Shown: positions 19,330-28,483, counted from the stretch's first letter. The stretch: 64,000 nucleotides of DNA from Chitinophaga sp. (GCF_017745275.1 NZ_JAGHZS010000011.1:124001-188000), one strand, 5' to 3'. Notes: generated by a model from the sequence alone, not told the origin. A program made the numbers and translations.

Positions 19330-19803
19330 ATGACGACTGCCATGAAGAAAAGAACATTATCCACTCCTGCCCCCTTATACGGAGTTGTTATTGCCCTGGC
19401 CATATGGGGATTGAGTTTTACCCCGGCACATGGCTATTCGATAATGCCCACCATAAAGCCGGATACTTTGGTGATAAAAGGCATCGTTCAATACGTAAAC
19501 GACCGTACGAAAACAATGGATGCCCTCCCTGGCACCGCCATCATGATAAAAGGTACGCGCATTGGTGTGGCATCGAATGAAAATGGGAATTTTCAACTTC
19601 GTGATGCCTCTGACCGGGATAGCCTTACATTAGTACTGTCTCATGTCGGATTTTTTATCAAAGAGATTTCCGTCATTAACCGGCACAGCGGAAATGAAGA
19701 GAACCTCGGAAGTATTGTGATGAAAATACAGCCATTGAAGAATGACTGCACTTTACTCATTCATCTCCCCAAAGGAAAAAAAACGGATAAAAAACAACAC
19801 TAA
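19330..19803 (+). CDS. Small exported protein with carboxypeptidase-D regulatory-like domain
   Basis: A 157-residue protein with an N-terminal membrane or signal segment (YGVVIALAIWGLSFTPAHG) and one beta-sandwich domain of the type found at the N terminus of SusC proteins (ALPGTAIMIKGTRIGVASNENGNFQL, then LVLSHVGFFIKEI). Here the domain stands alone without plug or barrel. The function is not known. The ATG at 19330 or the one at 19342 (MKKRT) is preferred over the more upstream start in the same frame, because a basic residue then precedes the hydrophobic segment. The stop is only 3 bp from the end of the convergent esterase gene. Confidence 0.65.
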   Translation: MTTAMKKRTLSTPAPLYGVVIALAIWGLSFTPAHGYSIMPTIKPDTLVIKGIVQYVNDRTKTMDALPGTAIMIKGTRIGVASNENGNFQLRDASDRDSLTLVLSHVGFFIKEISVINRHSGNEENLGSIVMKIQPLKNDCTLLIHLPKGKKTDKKQH

Positions 19804-19806
19804 CCC

Positions 19807-20592
19807 TTACTTCTTCTCCGCATTCAACACCTGTAATGCTTTATACGCCGCATTATGCAAAATAGTGAGGTGGTTTTCTGCGGGCATAGGCAAAAACGTC
19901 ACCGCCGCCTTTGCCGCCTGCAACTTTGTTGCCAGTGCTTTTGCATCGTCCTCCATTTTTTTGCCTTCTGTGCCCACAGCAATAAAAACCTGGGCATTGC
20001 CAAAAGGAGGTTTTACTTTGGTCAGCAACGATTCGTTGTCCCACCATAAACTTGGGCTGATAATCACATACCGGCTGAATAACTGCGGACGTTCAGCCAA
20101 CACCGTAGTCGCCAGCAAACCGCCTAAGGATTGCCCGATCAGCGTAGTGGTATCATTGGTCCGGAAATGTTGCTTTACATAAGGCTGCAGCTCTTTCTCC
20201 AGGAAACGGATAAATGGCGCAGAATGCCCGGTAGTAGGATAGGCTTTCCTATCTGCTTCAATGGTAGTAGGAAAGGTGAAATCACGCTTACGGTCTACGT
20301 TCGCGATCCCCACCACCACGGTAGGCGGCATTTGTTCGATCATGGTTAAAAACTGTACCAGTCCTACCATGTGTAGAAAATCTTCATTGGCCGATCCATC
20401 CAGCAGGTAAATCACCGGGTACTTCTGTTGGGTATTTTGTTGATATCCCTCCGGGAGATAGATATTCAGTGTGCGTGTTTCGTTGAGTTCATTGGACCGG
20501 AGCTGCTGTACCTCTCCAATAGTGAATGGTGTGGTTTGTGCATGTGCGGTGCTGACGAGTAAGATGCCAAACAAGAAGAATAACAGGCGCAT
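19807..20592 (-). CDS. Alpha/beta hydrolase, esterase D / enterochelin-esterase-like
   Basis: Predicted periplasmic serine esterase of 261 residues with a signal peptide (about 1-19, ending AHAQ). The fold is the putative-esterase family: YPVIYLLDGSANEDF, nucleophile Ser155 in GQSLGGL, and candidate catalytic His241 in AENHLTI. Related proteins hydrolyse siderophore esters or feruloyl and acetyl esters; the substrate cannot be read here. It is a single gene whose 5' end faces the divergent GH127 gene. Confidence 0.83.
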   Translation of the reverse strand: MRLLFFLFGILLVSTAHAQTTPFTIGEVQQLRSNELNETRTLNIYLPEGYQQNTQQKYPVIYLLDGSANEDFLHMVGLVQFLTMIEQMPPTVVVGIANVDRKRDFTFPTTIEADRKAYPTTGHSAPFIRFLEKELQPYVKQHFRTNDTTTLIGQSLGGLLATTVLAERPQLFSRYVIISPSLWWDNESLLTKVKPPFGNAQVFIAVGTEGKKMEDDAKALATKLQAAKAAVTFLPMPAENHLTILHNAAYKALQVLNAEKK

Positions 20593-20771
20593 TTTTTTCT
20601 TTCAAACTTACACATAAAAAAAGATAGTCACCATGGCTGACTTAACAATGTCATAATATGTACCTCCTAACCCCAACACCTATACGCGTATTTAACATAT
20701 TTCACCGGCTTTCTCATTTTGATACGTTTTAAAGAAATAATGAGTCATTTGTGATAACAGCCAGTCCGTAT

Positions 20772-20790
20772 TCCGGCTAAATTAGCCGGA
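20772..20790. promoter_or_regulatory. Perfect palindrome upstream of the GH127 gene, possible operator
   Basis: TCCGGCTAA, a central A, and TTAGCCGGA form a 19-base perfect inverted repeat ending 19 bases before the GH127 start. The position suits an operator or an RNA hairpin in the leader. No regulator is identified. Confidence 0.35.
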
Positions 20791-20809
20791 TAAATTGTGT
20801 TGACTGTTC

Positions 20810-22825
20810 ATGAAATTCGTTGCTATTATTTCCACGCTATGGCTGGGTCTTTCCTTAGCCACCCTGGCACAGGGGAAAAAAAACACCATCCCTGTGCCTT
20901 CTTATCATCCTAACCGCGCACCGCTTGCTCCTAAACCTTACCTGGCGCTTCCGCTGGGCGCTATCACGCCCAAAGGCTGGTTACACCATTTGTTGGTGCA
21001 ACAAAAAAACGGGGCAACCGGTCAACTGGATCAACTGTATCCACAGGTCATGGGACAGCGCAATGGCTGGCTGGGCGGCGACGGCGATCAATGGGAACGT
21101 GGCCCCTACTGGATAGATGGTTTGCTTCCGCTTGCCTATATCCTCAAAGACACTGCACTCATTGCCAAAGTAAAGCCCTGGGTAGAATGGTCGATCAGCA
21201 GCCAGCAGCCGGACGGCTATTTCGGGCCTGCCAAAGACTACCCCGCGGAACCAGGCATTCAACGCGACAATAGCCGCGACTGGTGGCCTAAAATGGTAAT
21301 GCTGAAGGTGCTCAAACAATACTATGATGCCACCGCTGATCCCCGTATTATTCACCTGATGACGAACTATTTCCGTTACCAGCTAAAAGAACTGCCACAG
21401 CATCCGCTGGATCACTGGACCTTCTGGGCACGCTACCGGGCCGGCGATAACCTGATGGTGGTTTACTGGTTATACAATATCACCGGGGATGCCTTCCTGC
21501 TGGATCTTGCCAAACTATTACACCATCAAACGTTTGACTATACAAACGCTTTCCTGCATACTTCCCTTTTATCTACCACCGGTAGTATCCACGGCGTAAA
21601 CCTTGCCCAGGGCATGAAAGAGCCTATGATCTACTACCAGCAACAACCGGATGCCCAATACAAAGCGGCTACCCTCAAAGGCCTGGAAGACCTGCGCCGG
21701 TTCAATGGTACGCCACAGGGACTCTTTGGCGGTGATGAAGCCCTGCATGGCAACAACCCTACCCAGGGCGCAGAGCTCTGTACCGCAGTAGAAATGATGT
21801 TTACATTGGAAAGTATCCTGGAAATAAGCGGGGAAGTAAGCTACGCGGATCAACTGGAAAAAATTGCTTTCAACGCTCTCCCTACGCAGATGTCGGCCGA
21901 CTTCATGACACATCAATACTTCCAGCAGGCCAACCAGGTGATGGCCACCCGTCATATCCGCAACTTTGATGTGAATCATAGCGGCACAGACCTCTGCTAC
22001 GGACTACTGACCGGCTACCCCTGCTGTACTTCCAACATGCACCAGGGCTGGCCCAAATTCACGCAAAACTTATGGTATGCTACCACCGACAGCGGCGTAG
22101 CTGCACTCCTCTATGCACCCAGTGAAGTGAAAGTATACGTAGGGGCGCAAATACCGGTTACTATCAAAGAAGAAACCAACTACCCTTTCGAAGAAAGTAT
22201 CCGGTTCACCCTGAACAGCCCGAAAAAAATATATTTCCCTTTTCACCTGCGCATACCCGCCTGGTGTAAAAACGGCATCATTAAAATAAATGGCCGCGTA
22301 TGGCAGGAGGCCAATGGCAACCAGGTAGTGAAGATAGCCCGCGAATGGGCTCCTGGCGATGTGCTCACACTGGAGCTTCCTATGCATCTCTATCAGCAAA
22401 CCTGGAACGAAAATTCTTTGTCGGTGGAACGCGGTCCGCTCACCTACGCCTTACAAATCGGCGAAACGGAACAACTCATCCACAATACAAAAGATCCGGG
22501 CGACTACGGTCAAACCTATACGGAAATACGCCCTGCCACCCCGTGGAACTATGGCCTCACAAATGGTCCGGAACATGGGCAATATAAAGTGGTGAAGGCC
22601 CCCGTGATTCCCCTTGATCCATGGCACGCCAAACAGGTACCCATCTCCATAAAAACTACTGCCCGAAGAATCCCTTCCTGGCAATTGTATAACGAAATGA
22701 GCGGACCCATTCCTAATATCAGTTATGGTATGGAAAGCGATGATAAAGAAGAAGAAATAACACTCATCCCCTATGGCTGCACCAGGTTGCGGATTTCAGA
22801 ATTTCCGGTGTTGGGAAACCGGTAG
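20810..22825 (+). CDS. GH127-type beta-L-arabinofuranosidase (DUF1680 family)
   Basis: Retaining glycosidase with a cysteine nucleophile, related to HypBA1; it removes beta-L-arabinofuranose or similar sugars. The 671-residue protein has a signal peptide (about 1-20, ending TLAQG). An (alpha/alpha)6-barrel follows (GGDGDQWERGPYWIDGLLPL, HPLDHWTFWARYRAGDNL), then beta-sandwich domains. The metal/catalytic residues of the family are in place: Glu322 and Cys324 in AELCTAVE, and Cys405-Cys406 in YPCCTSN. By family pattern, Cys405 corresponds to the HypBA1 nucleophile. It is transcribed alone and no SusCD pair adjoins it. Confidence 0.88.
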   Translation: MKFVAIISTLWLGLSLATLAQGKKNTIPVPSYHPNRAPLAPKPYLALPLGAITPKGWLHHLLVQQKNGATGQLDQLYPQVMGQRNGWLGGDGDQWERGPYWIDGLLPLAYILKDTALIAKVKPWVEWSISSQQPDGYFGPAKDYPAEPGIQRDNSRDWWPKMVMLKVLKQYYDATADPRIIHLMTNYFRYQLKELPQHPLDHWTFWARYRAGDNLMVVYWLYNITGDAFLLDLAKLLHHQTFDYTNAFLHTSLLSTTGSIHGVNLAQGMKEPMIYYQQQPDAQYKAATLKGLEDLRRFNGTPQGLFGGDEALHGNNPTQGAELCTAVEMMFTLESILEISGEVSYADQLEKIAFNALPTQMSADFMTHQYFQQANQVMATRHIRNFDVNHSGTDLCYGLLTGYPCCTSNMHQGWPKFTQNLWYATTDSGVAALLYAPSEVKVYVGAQIPVTIKEETNYPFEESIRFTLNSPKKIYFPFHLRIPAWCKNGIIKINGRVWQEANGNQVVKIAREWAPGDVLTLELPMHLYQQTWNENSLSVERGPLTYALQIGETEQLIHNTKDPGDYGQTYTEIRPATPWNYGLTNGPEHGQYKVVKAPVIPLDPWHAKQVPISIKTTARRIPSWQLYNEMSGPIPNISYGMESDDKEEEITLIPYGCTRLRISEFPVLGNR

Positions 22826-22834
22826 ACATAAAAG

Positions 22835-22859
22835 AGGGGACGCCTGACCAGCGCCCCCT
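22835..22859. terminator. Hairpin terminator between GH127 and the Lrp-type regulator
   Basis: The stem AGGGG-A-CGC pairs with GCG-C-CCCCT (one internal mismatch, 7-base loop) and is followed on the + strand by TACTTTTT. It sits between convergent genes. Confidence 0.55.
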
Positions 22860-22874
22860 ACTTTTTAAATTTAT

Positions 22875-23375
22875 TTATTTTTTATGCTGCAATTTCGTTT
22901 GCATGCCAGTTGTCAAATTCAGATCTACTTCAAACTTCGACTCCGCTAAAACAAACAGGCTACGGATCTTATAGATGTTCTCCAGCTTCGATAACTTACT
23001 GAGATTAAACTGCTCATAGGCTTCCATATCTGCTACCAGTACTTTTAACAGGTAGTCAAACTGTCCGTTCATTTTATAACATTCCATCACTTCCGGAAAA
23101 GTATTGATCTTCTGTTCAAAAGCCAGTAGCCGGTCGTGCCCGTGCTCCTTCAGCGTTACGCTGGTATATGCCACCAGGTTTTTACCCAGTTTATTTCTGT
23201 TGAGTACTGCTATATAACGTAATATATACCCTTCTGCCTCCAGCCGTTTTACCCTTTCAAATATAGAAGTAACTGACTTACCTAACCTGGAAGCAATCTC
23301 TTTATTTGTTGTTCTGGCGTCTTCCTGCAATATGTCCATTATACACATATCAATCTGGTCAGGTATGAAACTCAT
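22875..23375 (-). CDS. Lrp/AsnC-family transcriptional regulator
   Basis: A 166-residue DNA-binding regulator. The N-terminal winged helix-turn-helix is MCIMDILQEDARTTNKEIAS and KSVTSIFERVKRLEAEGYI (about residues 9-55). The C-terminal RAM/AsnC effector domain is seen in VAYTSVTLKEHG and MECYKMNGQFDYLLKVLVADMEAYE (about 65-150). Family members sense amino acids or related metabolites. It is divergent from the PEP synthase gene across 238 bp, so control of that gene is plausible but inferred. Confidence 0.92.
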   Translation of the reverse strand: MSFIPDQIDMCIMDILQEDARTTNKEIASRLGKSVTSIFERVKRLEAEGYILRYIAVLNRNKLGKNLVAYTSVTLKEHGHDRLLAFEQKINTFPEVMECYKMNGQFDYLLKVLVADMEAYEQFNLSKLSKLENIYKIRSLFVLAESKFEVDLNLTTGMQTKLQHKK

Positions 23376-23476
23376 GCTCGTATTTTTATCAAAAATAGGG
23401 ATACTGTTACTGATTTAGGAAAAAAAGTCGGCGGCAGGCATTTTTTTTAGTTTTGTTTTCGCTTTTACCCGACTTG

Positions 23477-23507
23477 TTGTTATTACACCTCCACTTACTA
23501 TAATTTG
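23477..23507 (+). promoter_or_regulatory. Candidate Bacteroidota promoter for PEP synthase
   Basis: TTG at 23477-23479 is followed after 19 bases by TATAATTTG (23499-23507), close to the Bacteroidota pattern TTG-N19-TAnnTTTG with one extra base in the -7 box. It would give a leader of about 100 bases before the ATG. Confidence 0.35.
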
Positions 23508-23613
23508 CTCTTAGTAAAACACAAACCATCAGTTTGCTGTTATAATATATAAACCACGTTTGGAAGACGTACATCATCCTTCCATATTTTTTATTCACTA
23601 AACTCATTTTTAT

Positions 23614-26025
23614 ATGAGAGAAAGTATTGTACTGCCGCTAAAAGCGGTGGGCATGGATGCTATTGCCCTGGTAGGCGGAAAATCAGCCTCGCTGGGAGAA
23701 ATGATTGCCAACCTCGACAAAATGGGCGTAGCCGTGCCCGACGGATTTGCTATCACCACTACCGCTTATTACCAATTTATGAAGCATAGCGGGTTGGAGA
23801 CATTTATCGCAGAACAGGTAGCTACGGTCGACTTTAACGATATCCTTACCCTGCGCAGAGCCGGGCAAAAAATAAGACAAGCCATCAGCAACACCCGGTT
23901 TCCACATGAACTGAGTGAGCAAATCATCGCCGCCTATCATGAGCTGTCACAGGAATACGGACAGGAACAAACAGACGTAGCTGTAAGATCTTCCGCTACC
24001 GCAGAAGACCTCCCCGATGCCTCTTTCGCAGGCCAACAGGAAACCTTCCTCAACGTAAGAGGTCCTGCTGCATTGATAGACGCGGTAAGAAACTGCTTCG
24101 CTTCCCTTTTCACCGACCGCGCCATCAGCTATCGCGCTAACTTCGGCTACGACCATTTTAGTATAGGCTTGTCCGTATGCGTACAAAAAATGGTACGCTC
24201 CGATCTCGGCGCTTCCGGTGTGGCCTTTTCCCTTGATACCGAATCCGGGTTCAAAGATGTAGTAGTGATCAATGGCTCCTTCGGCTTAGGAGAAATGGTG
24301 GTACAGGGTGCGGTATCGCCCGATGAATTCATCGTATTCAAACCCTGCATGCAAGCGGGTTTCACACCTATCATCGAAAAGAAGCTGGGCGTGAAAGATA
24401 AGAAAATGGTGTATGGAGAAAGCAGCGATGAAAGAACGAAAATTATCCCGGTAGAAAAAAAGCAACAGCAACATTTCTGTTTGAGTGATGTACAAATCAT
24501 GCAACTGGCTACCTGGGTGCGCGCCATTGAATCTTACTACTCTGATAAAAAAGGCCGCTGGTGCCCGATGGACATAGAATGGGCGGTAGATGGGCTCACC
24601 AATGAATTATACATTGTACAGGCACGCCCGGAAACCATTCACTCCAGGAAAGATCATAACCTGATCACCTCCTATTCCATTGATCATACCGACACGGCCA
24701 AAAAATTATTAAAAGGCATTGCCGTAGGTGATAAAATTGCTGCCGGCAAAGTGAATATCCTCTTTTCCCTCGATAACCGCTTAATCACCGGCAGTGAATT
24801 CAAACCCGGCGATGTATTGGTAACCGATATGACGGACCCCGATTGGGAACCCATCATGAAAATGGCCTCCGCTATTGTCACCAATAAAGGCGGACGTACC
24901 TGTCATGCGGCCATTGTAGCACGTGAAATGGGCATTCCTGCCATCGTTGGTTGCGGCGATGCCACGGAGAAATTAAATGATGGCCAGGAAATCACCGTCT
25001 GCTGCGCACAAGGCAGCGAAGGCATTGTATACGAAGGTTTATTGCCTTTCCGCGAAGAGCAACTGGACCTCACCAAACTGCCTGCTATACGCACTCCGTT
25101 GATGCTGAATGTAGGCTCCCCTTCCATGGCATTCCAGTTCGCACATCTGCCAAACAAAGGAGTGGGACTCGCCAGGGAAGAATTCATCATCAACAACTAT
25201 ATCAAAGTACACCCGTTGGCGTTATTAAAGCACAAAGAGCTGCAGGATGCTGAGCTCTCCGCTAATATAACACAACTGATACAAGGCCATGATAACGAAA
25301 CCGATTACTTCGTGAACAAACTGGCTTACGGCGTAGGAAAAATTGCCTCCGCATTTTACCCGGAAAAAGTAATTGTGCGCTTCTCTGATTTCAAAAGCAA
25401 CGAATACTTCAACCTCTTAGGTGGTAAATACTTTGAGCCAACAGAAGAAAATCCCATGATCGGCTGGAGAGGGGCATCGCGCTACTATTCTCCGCAATAC
25501 AAAGCCGCCTTTGAACTGGAGTGTAAAGCCCTGCTCAAAGTACGTCAAACCATGGGACTAAAAAATGTAGTGGTAATGATTCCTTTCTGCCGCACCGTAG
25601 AAGAACTTCAACTGGTACTGGCTACTATGGAAGAATTTGGACTACGCCGTGGCGACAACGGACTCGAAGTATACCTGATGGCAGAAATCCCCTCCAATAT
25701 TATGATGGCGGAAGAATTTTCCGCTTTCATTGATGGTTTCTCGATAGGATCAAATGATCTGACGCAGCTCACACTTGGTCTCGACAGGGATTCTTCCCTG
25801 GTGGCCAATCTTTACAATGAACTGAACCCGGCAGTACAGCGGATGATTTCGCACCTGATTAAAGTAGCGAAACAACAAAAAGTGAAAGTAGGTATATGCG
25901 GACAAGGACCATCCGACTTTCCGGAGTTCACAAAGTTCCTGGTACAACAGGGCATTGACAGTATTTCAGTTACACCAGATGCAATCATAAAAACGGTGAG
26001 AGCGATACATGAGGCGGAGAAGTAA
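23614..26025 (+). CDS. ppsA: Phosphoenolpyruvate synthase
   Basis: Cytoplasmic enzyme that makes phosphoenolpyruvate from pyruvate, ATP and water, feeding gluconeogenesis. The 803-residue length and the order match PpsA: ATP-grasp N-terminal domain (VGGKSASLGEM, VAVRSSATAEDLPDASFAGQ), swivelling phosphohistidine domain with His431 in GGRTCHAAIVAREMGIPA, and a C-terminal PEP/pyruvate TIM barrel (IGSNDLTQLTLG, GICGQGPSDFPEF with the catalytic Cys). All key residues are present. An Lrp/AsnC regulator is divergent upstream. It is followed by a strong palindromic terminator. Confidence 0.95.
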   Translation: MRESIVLPLKAVGMDAIALVGGKSASLGEMIANLDKMGVAVPDGFAITTTAYYQFMKHSGLETFIAEQVATVDFNDILTLRRAGQKIRQAISNTRFPHELSEQIIAAYHELSQEYGQEQTDVAVRSSATAEDLPDASFAGQQETFLNVRGPAALIDAVRNCFASLFTDRAISYRANFGYDHFSIGLSVCVQKMVRSDLGASGVAFSLDTESGFKDVVVINGSFGLGEMVVQGAVSPDEFIVFKPCMQAGFTPIIEKKLGVKDKKMVYGESSDERTKIIPVEKKQQQHFCLSDVQIMQLATWVRAIESYYSDKKGRWCPMDIEWAVDGLTNELYIVQARPETIHSRKDHNLITSYSIDHTDTAKKLLKGIAVGDKIAAGKVNILFSLDNRLITGSEFKPGDVLVTDMTDPDWEPIMKMASAIVTNKGGRTCHAAIVAREMGIPAIVGCGDATEKLNDGQEITVCCAQGSEGIVYEGLLPFREEQLDLTKLPAIRTPLMLNVGSPSMAFQFAHLPNKGVGLAREEFIINNYIKVHPLALLKHKELQDAELSANITQLIQGHDNETDYFVNKLAYGVGKIASAFYPEKVIVRFSDFKSNEYFNLLGGKYFEPTEENPMIGWRGASRYYSPQYKAAFELECKALLKVRQTMGLKNVVVMIPFCRTVEELQLVLATMEEFGLRRGDNGLEVYLMAEIPSNIMMAEEFSAFIDGFSIGSNDLTQLTLGLDRDSSLVANLYNELNPAVQRMISHLIKVAKQQKVKVGICGQGPSDFPEFTKFLVQQGIDSISVTPDAIIKTVRAIHEAEK

Positions 26026-26048
26026 GAAAAGTAGGAAAAGTTAGATGC

Positions 26049-26082
26049 TGATAAAACCCTGTGTTAACACAGGGTTTTATCA
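26049..26082. terminator. Perfect palindromic terminator
   Basis: A 34-base perfect palindrome gives a 15-bp stem with a TTAA loop. It contains AAAACCC/GGGTTTT and is followed by TTTTAAAA. It lies between the convergent ppsA and lipoprotein genes and can serve both strands. Confidence 0.75.
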
Positions 26083-26091
26083 TTTTAAAAA

Positions 26092-26718
26092 CTATTCTTC
26101 CAACTGTATAGAGTGGATGATATCCATTACCTTTTTAACAAACAACGACTCTCCACTTTGTCCTTTCTTCGACAAAAATTTAAATTCAAACAACACACCA
26201 TCGCGTTTTAAAATGGCCAATGCGTCGATATCGTAATACTGTAAACTTCCATCATGGCTTTTTTGAGCAACTCCGACTACAGCAATTAAATGCCTCCCCA
26301 CCTGTTGAATGGTATCTAGTACAAATTGCGCGTGAGCATTTTCTATCAAAAAAGATTTCTTCACATTGCTGCGAAATGACCTGAGCGCCACCAACGTATC
26401 AGTAGTGGTTTGCTTCAACGCTTCTTGTATAACAGTTAACTGCTCCACTGAATCTTTTTGGAAATCTTCATAAAACCATCCGTTTTCCAAGGCAACAGGA
26501 AAGGCTTTGGACTGAAAACGATATTTAATTTTATTGCAAGGTAAGCCACAATCGCCGTAATGTATCCACTGGAATGACGTATCCCAGGCAGTTGGCAGGT
26601 TCATTCTAATAGTGCCCCTGTTATCTTTCAATTTCAAGGTGGTATTACGTGAAGGCCCCTTTGAAGATTGACAGGCTGTAATTAACAGTACAATAATCAG
26701 GTTCAGGATAATACGCAT
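26092..26718 (-). CDS. Lipoprotein of unknown function
   Basis: I do not recognise a family. The 208-residue protein starts with a lipoprotein signal (IIVLLITAC, lipid-anchored Cys16) and a Ser/Lys-rich mature start. The rest is mixed alpha/beta with TAWDTSFQWIHYGDCGLPCNKIKYRF, which has two close cysteines that could form a disulfide, and a C-terminal RDGVLFEFKFLSKKG. It is transcribed alone and separated from the GH18 gene by a 377-bp spacer with direct repeats. Confidence 0.6.
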   Translation of the reverse strand: MRIILNLIIVLLITACQSSKGPSRNTTLKLKDNRGTIRMNLPTAWDTSFQWIHYGDCGLPCNKIKYRFQSKAFPVALENGWFYEDFQKDSVEQLTVIQEALKQTTTDTLVALRSFRSNVKKSFLIENAHAQFVLDTIQQVGRHLIAVVGVAQKSHDGSLQYYDIDALAILKRDGVLFEFKFLSKKGQSGESLFVKKVMDIIHSIQLEE

Positions 26719-27095
26719 AGATTAAATGTAAGGGTTTTAAAGTTGAAAACTATTATCCTGTGAACGGCACACTATTAACATCATCCCAAACAATGAAGAC
26801 TATTAACATTATCAATGCACCTTTTAAACAGCATAGCATCAGGAGAAAAAAGTTATCTTGTATCTGATTTTAATGTATCTTAGTAATAGCCGACGATTCG
26901 TATCGTTACGGACCTAAATCGAGCAATGAGAGAGAACATATAGACCCAAATTGAGCAATGAGAGCGCGTATTTAACCCAACGCATTATGACGCTTTAACT
27001 ATGTTAGCCCATTATTAAAGCGCATCCTGCACTATATCAGACCATGATCCCATCATTGGCTAAAGGCATCATTTTTCACCATAAAATTCATCCAC
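26719..27095. other. Gene-free 377-bp divergent spacer with two pairs of direct repeats
   Basis: This spacer separates the lipoprotein gene (-) from the GH18 gene (+). No open frame here looks coding. It holds two direct-repeat pairs: 26771-26785 with 26799-26813 (14 of 15 identical, 28 bp apart) and 26911-26932 with 26943-26964 (20 of 22 identical, 32 bp apart). Confidence 0.6.
26911..26964. repeat. Pair of 22-bp direct repeats upstream of the GH18 gene
   Basis: Copies at 26911-26932 and 26943-26964 share GAGCAATGAGAG and the flanking GACC-AAAT pattern, with 20 of 22 positions identical. The 32-bp period is three helical turns, so both copies face the same side of the DNA, as expected for a dimeric or cooperative regulator. 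They lie about 130 bp before the GH18 start. Confidence 0.5.
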
Positions 27096-28391
27096 ATGAA
27101 ACAAAAGTGTTTATTATTCCCGTTATTCTCTGCATTGTTCATTATTTTATTAGGTACTGCTTGTACCAAAAATCTACGATCCGATCAATTATCCGTCAAC
27201 AGTAACGCTTCTTTGGCGGCAGGCGCCAATGCAACAGCACTTAATGGTTCCCTGGATAGTCTGCTGGCATACAAAAGCCGTCCCCATGAAATTTATGCCG
27301 CCTTCTATCGCTTAGAAGGGCCCTGTTACGGACCGGCTCCATTCGGTACCAATTTTTCCCAGGTACCAGACAGCCTGGATGTACTGATTTTGTTTTGTTT
27401 TTCTCCTACATCCCCGGTAGCAAGCCAGGTTCCCGGATGGATCAGCACACTGCATACAAAAGGCACCAAAGTAATCCTGACAGGTGGATTAGACCTCGTT
27501 GCAGGCGCCACTCACGATTCTGCCGGCTATGCACTCACGGCGAAACAAATTATGGATAGTACCATCAATAAATATGGATTCGATGGTTATGATATTGACA
27601 TAGAAAGTAATCCCTCCGGCCAAACCCTGACCGATATGGCCGGTGTATACAAAGCACTTTCCGGTTACCTCGGACCAAAATCCGGTACCGGAAAGCTGCT
27701 CACCTTTGATACCAACCAGGATGGCAACAACAATCTTTTCAAAAAAGTATATACGATGGTAAACTATGTATGGTTACAGGCTTATGGTCGTGGCGCCAGT
27801 ACATTACAATCCACCTGGAATACCTTCTCTCCTTACATCCAATCAACACAATTTGTACCTGGCTTTTCATTCTATGAAGAAAGAGGATATCCTTCCAACG
27901 TTTGGTATGATATTACTTATCCGGTAAACGGTACCGGCCGTGCATATGACTATGCCCGCTGGGAACCTTCTACTGGCAAGAAAGGGGGAGTATTTGGCTA
28001 TGCAGTGGATCGGGATGCACCATTGACTTCTTCAACAGATAACACCGCCTACGCCCCTACTTATATTGTCAGTAAACAACTGATCGCAATAATGAACCCT
28101 GCTGGCGGCAATAACGGCACAACCGGTGTAGTGTTTTATCAGGATGCCAGTTATGGAGGCGCCGCCTCACAAGCCATCCCAAAAGGAAATTATACCTTAT
28201 CTCAATTACAGGCGAAGGGAGTGGTAAATGATTGGGCCTCTTCTGTAAAAATACCTTCCGGCTGGACCGTTATTATTTATGCAGATGATAATTTCTCCGG
28301 CACTTCATGGACACTTACCAGCAACAATAGCTGGCTGGGTGGCCTGAGTCCGAGTGCAAACGATAAAATGAGTTCCGCAAAAATCCAATAA
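27096..28391 (+). CDS. GH18 family lipoprotein (chitinase / endo-beta-N-acetylglucosaminidase type) with beta/gamma-crystallin-like C-terminus
   Basis: Predicted surface or outer-membrane lipoprotein; the signal ends LGTAC (Cys23). The GH18 TIM barrel (about residues 60-335) carries FDGYDIDIE with Asp163, Asp166, Asp168 and the acid Glu170, the complete DxxDxDxE motif. The overall look is nearer to endo-beta-N-acetylglucosaminidases than to processive chitinases. Residues about 345-431 resemble a beta/gamma-crystallin unit (VVFYQDASYGGAAS, VIIYADDNFSGTSWTL, NDKMSSAKI), often a calcium-binding or stabilising module. It is a single gene followed by a perfect hairpin terminator. The substrate, N-glycan or chitin, is unresolved. 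Confidence 0.85.
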   Translation: MKQKCLLFPLFSALFIILLGTACTKNLRSDQLSVNSNASLAAGANATALNGSLDSLLAYKSRPHEIYAAFYRLEGPCYGPAPFGTNFSQVPDSLDVLILFCFSPTSPVASQVPGWISTLHTKGTKVILTGGLDLVAGATHDSAGYALTAKQIMDSTINKYGFDGYDIDIESNPSGQTLTDMAGVYKALSGYLGPKSGTGKLLTFDTNQDGNNNLFKKVYTMVNYVWLQAYGRGASTLQSTWNTFSPYIQSTQFVPGFSFYEERGYPSNVWYDITYPVNGTGRAYDYARWEPSTGKKGGVFGYAVDRDAPLTSSTDNTAYAPTYIVSKQLIAIMNPAGGNNGTTGVVFYQDASYGGAASQAIPKGNYTLSQLQAKGVVNDWASSVKIPSGWTVIIYADDNFSGTSWTLTSNNSWLGGLSPSANDKMSSAKIQ

Positions 28392-28397
28392 TACATA

Positions 28398-28438
28398 AAT
28401 CAGAAAACCCACGTATTGATAACGTGGGTTTTCTGATT
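28398..28438. terminator. Perfect hairpin terminator after the GH18 gene
   Basis: A 17-bp perfect stem (28398-28414 with 28422-28438) with a 7-base loop and a GTGGGTTTTCT/AGAAAACCCAC core sits between the convergent GH18 and LytTR genes. Confidence 0.75.
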
Positions 28439-28483
28439 ACAAGTAATTTTACCATGGGAAGATAGCTCACGATCAAAAACAAG

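Noticed and set aside
23407-23607. 66-codon - strand open frame between the Lrp-type and ppsA genes
   Set aside because: It covers the likely ppsA promoter, is rich in Lys/Asn as expected from AT-rich spacer, and has no domain.
26911-26964. Possible CRISPR repeat pair
   Set aside because: There are only two copies, the spacing between them is about 10 bases, and no cas gene is in the window.
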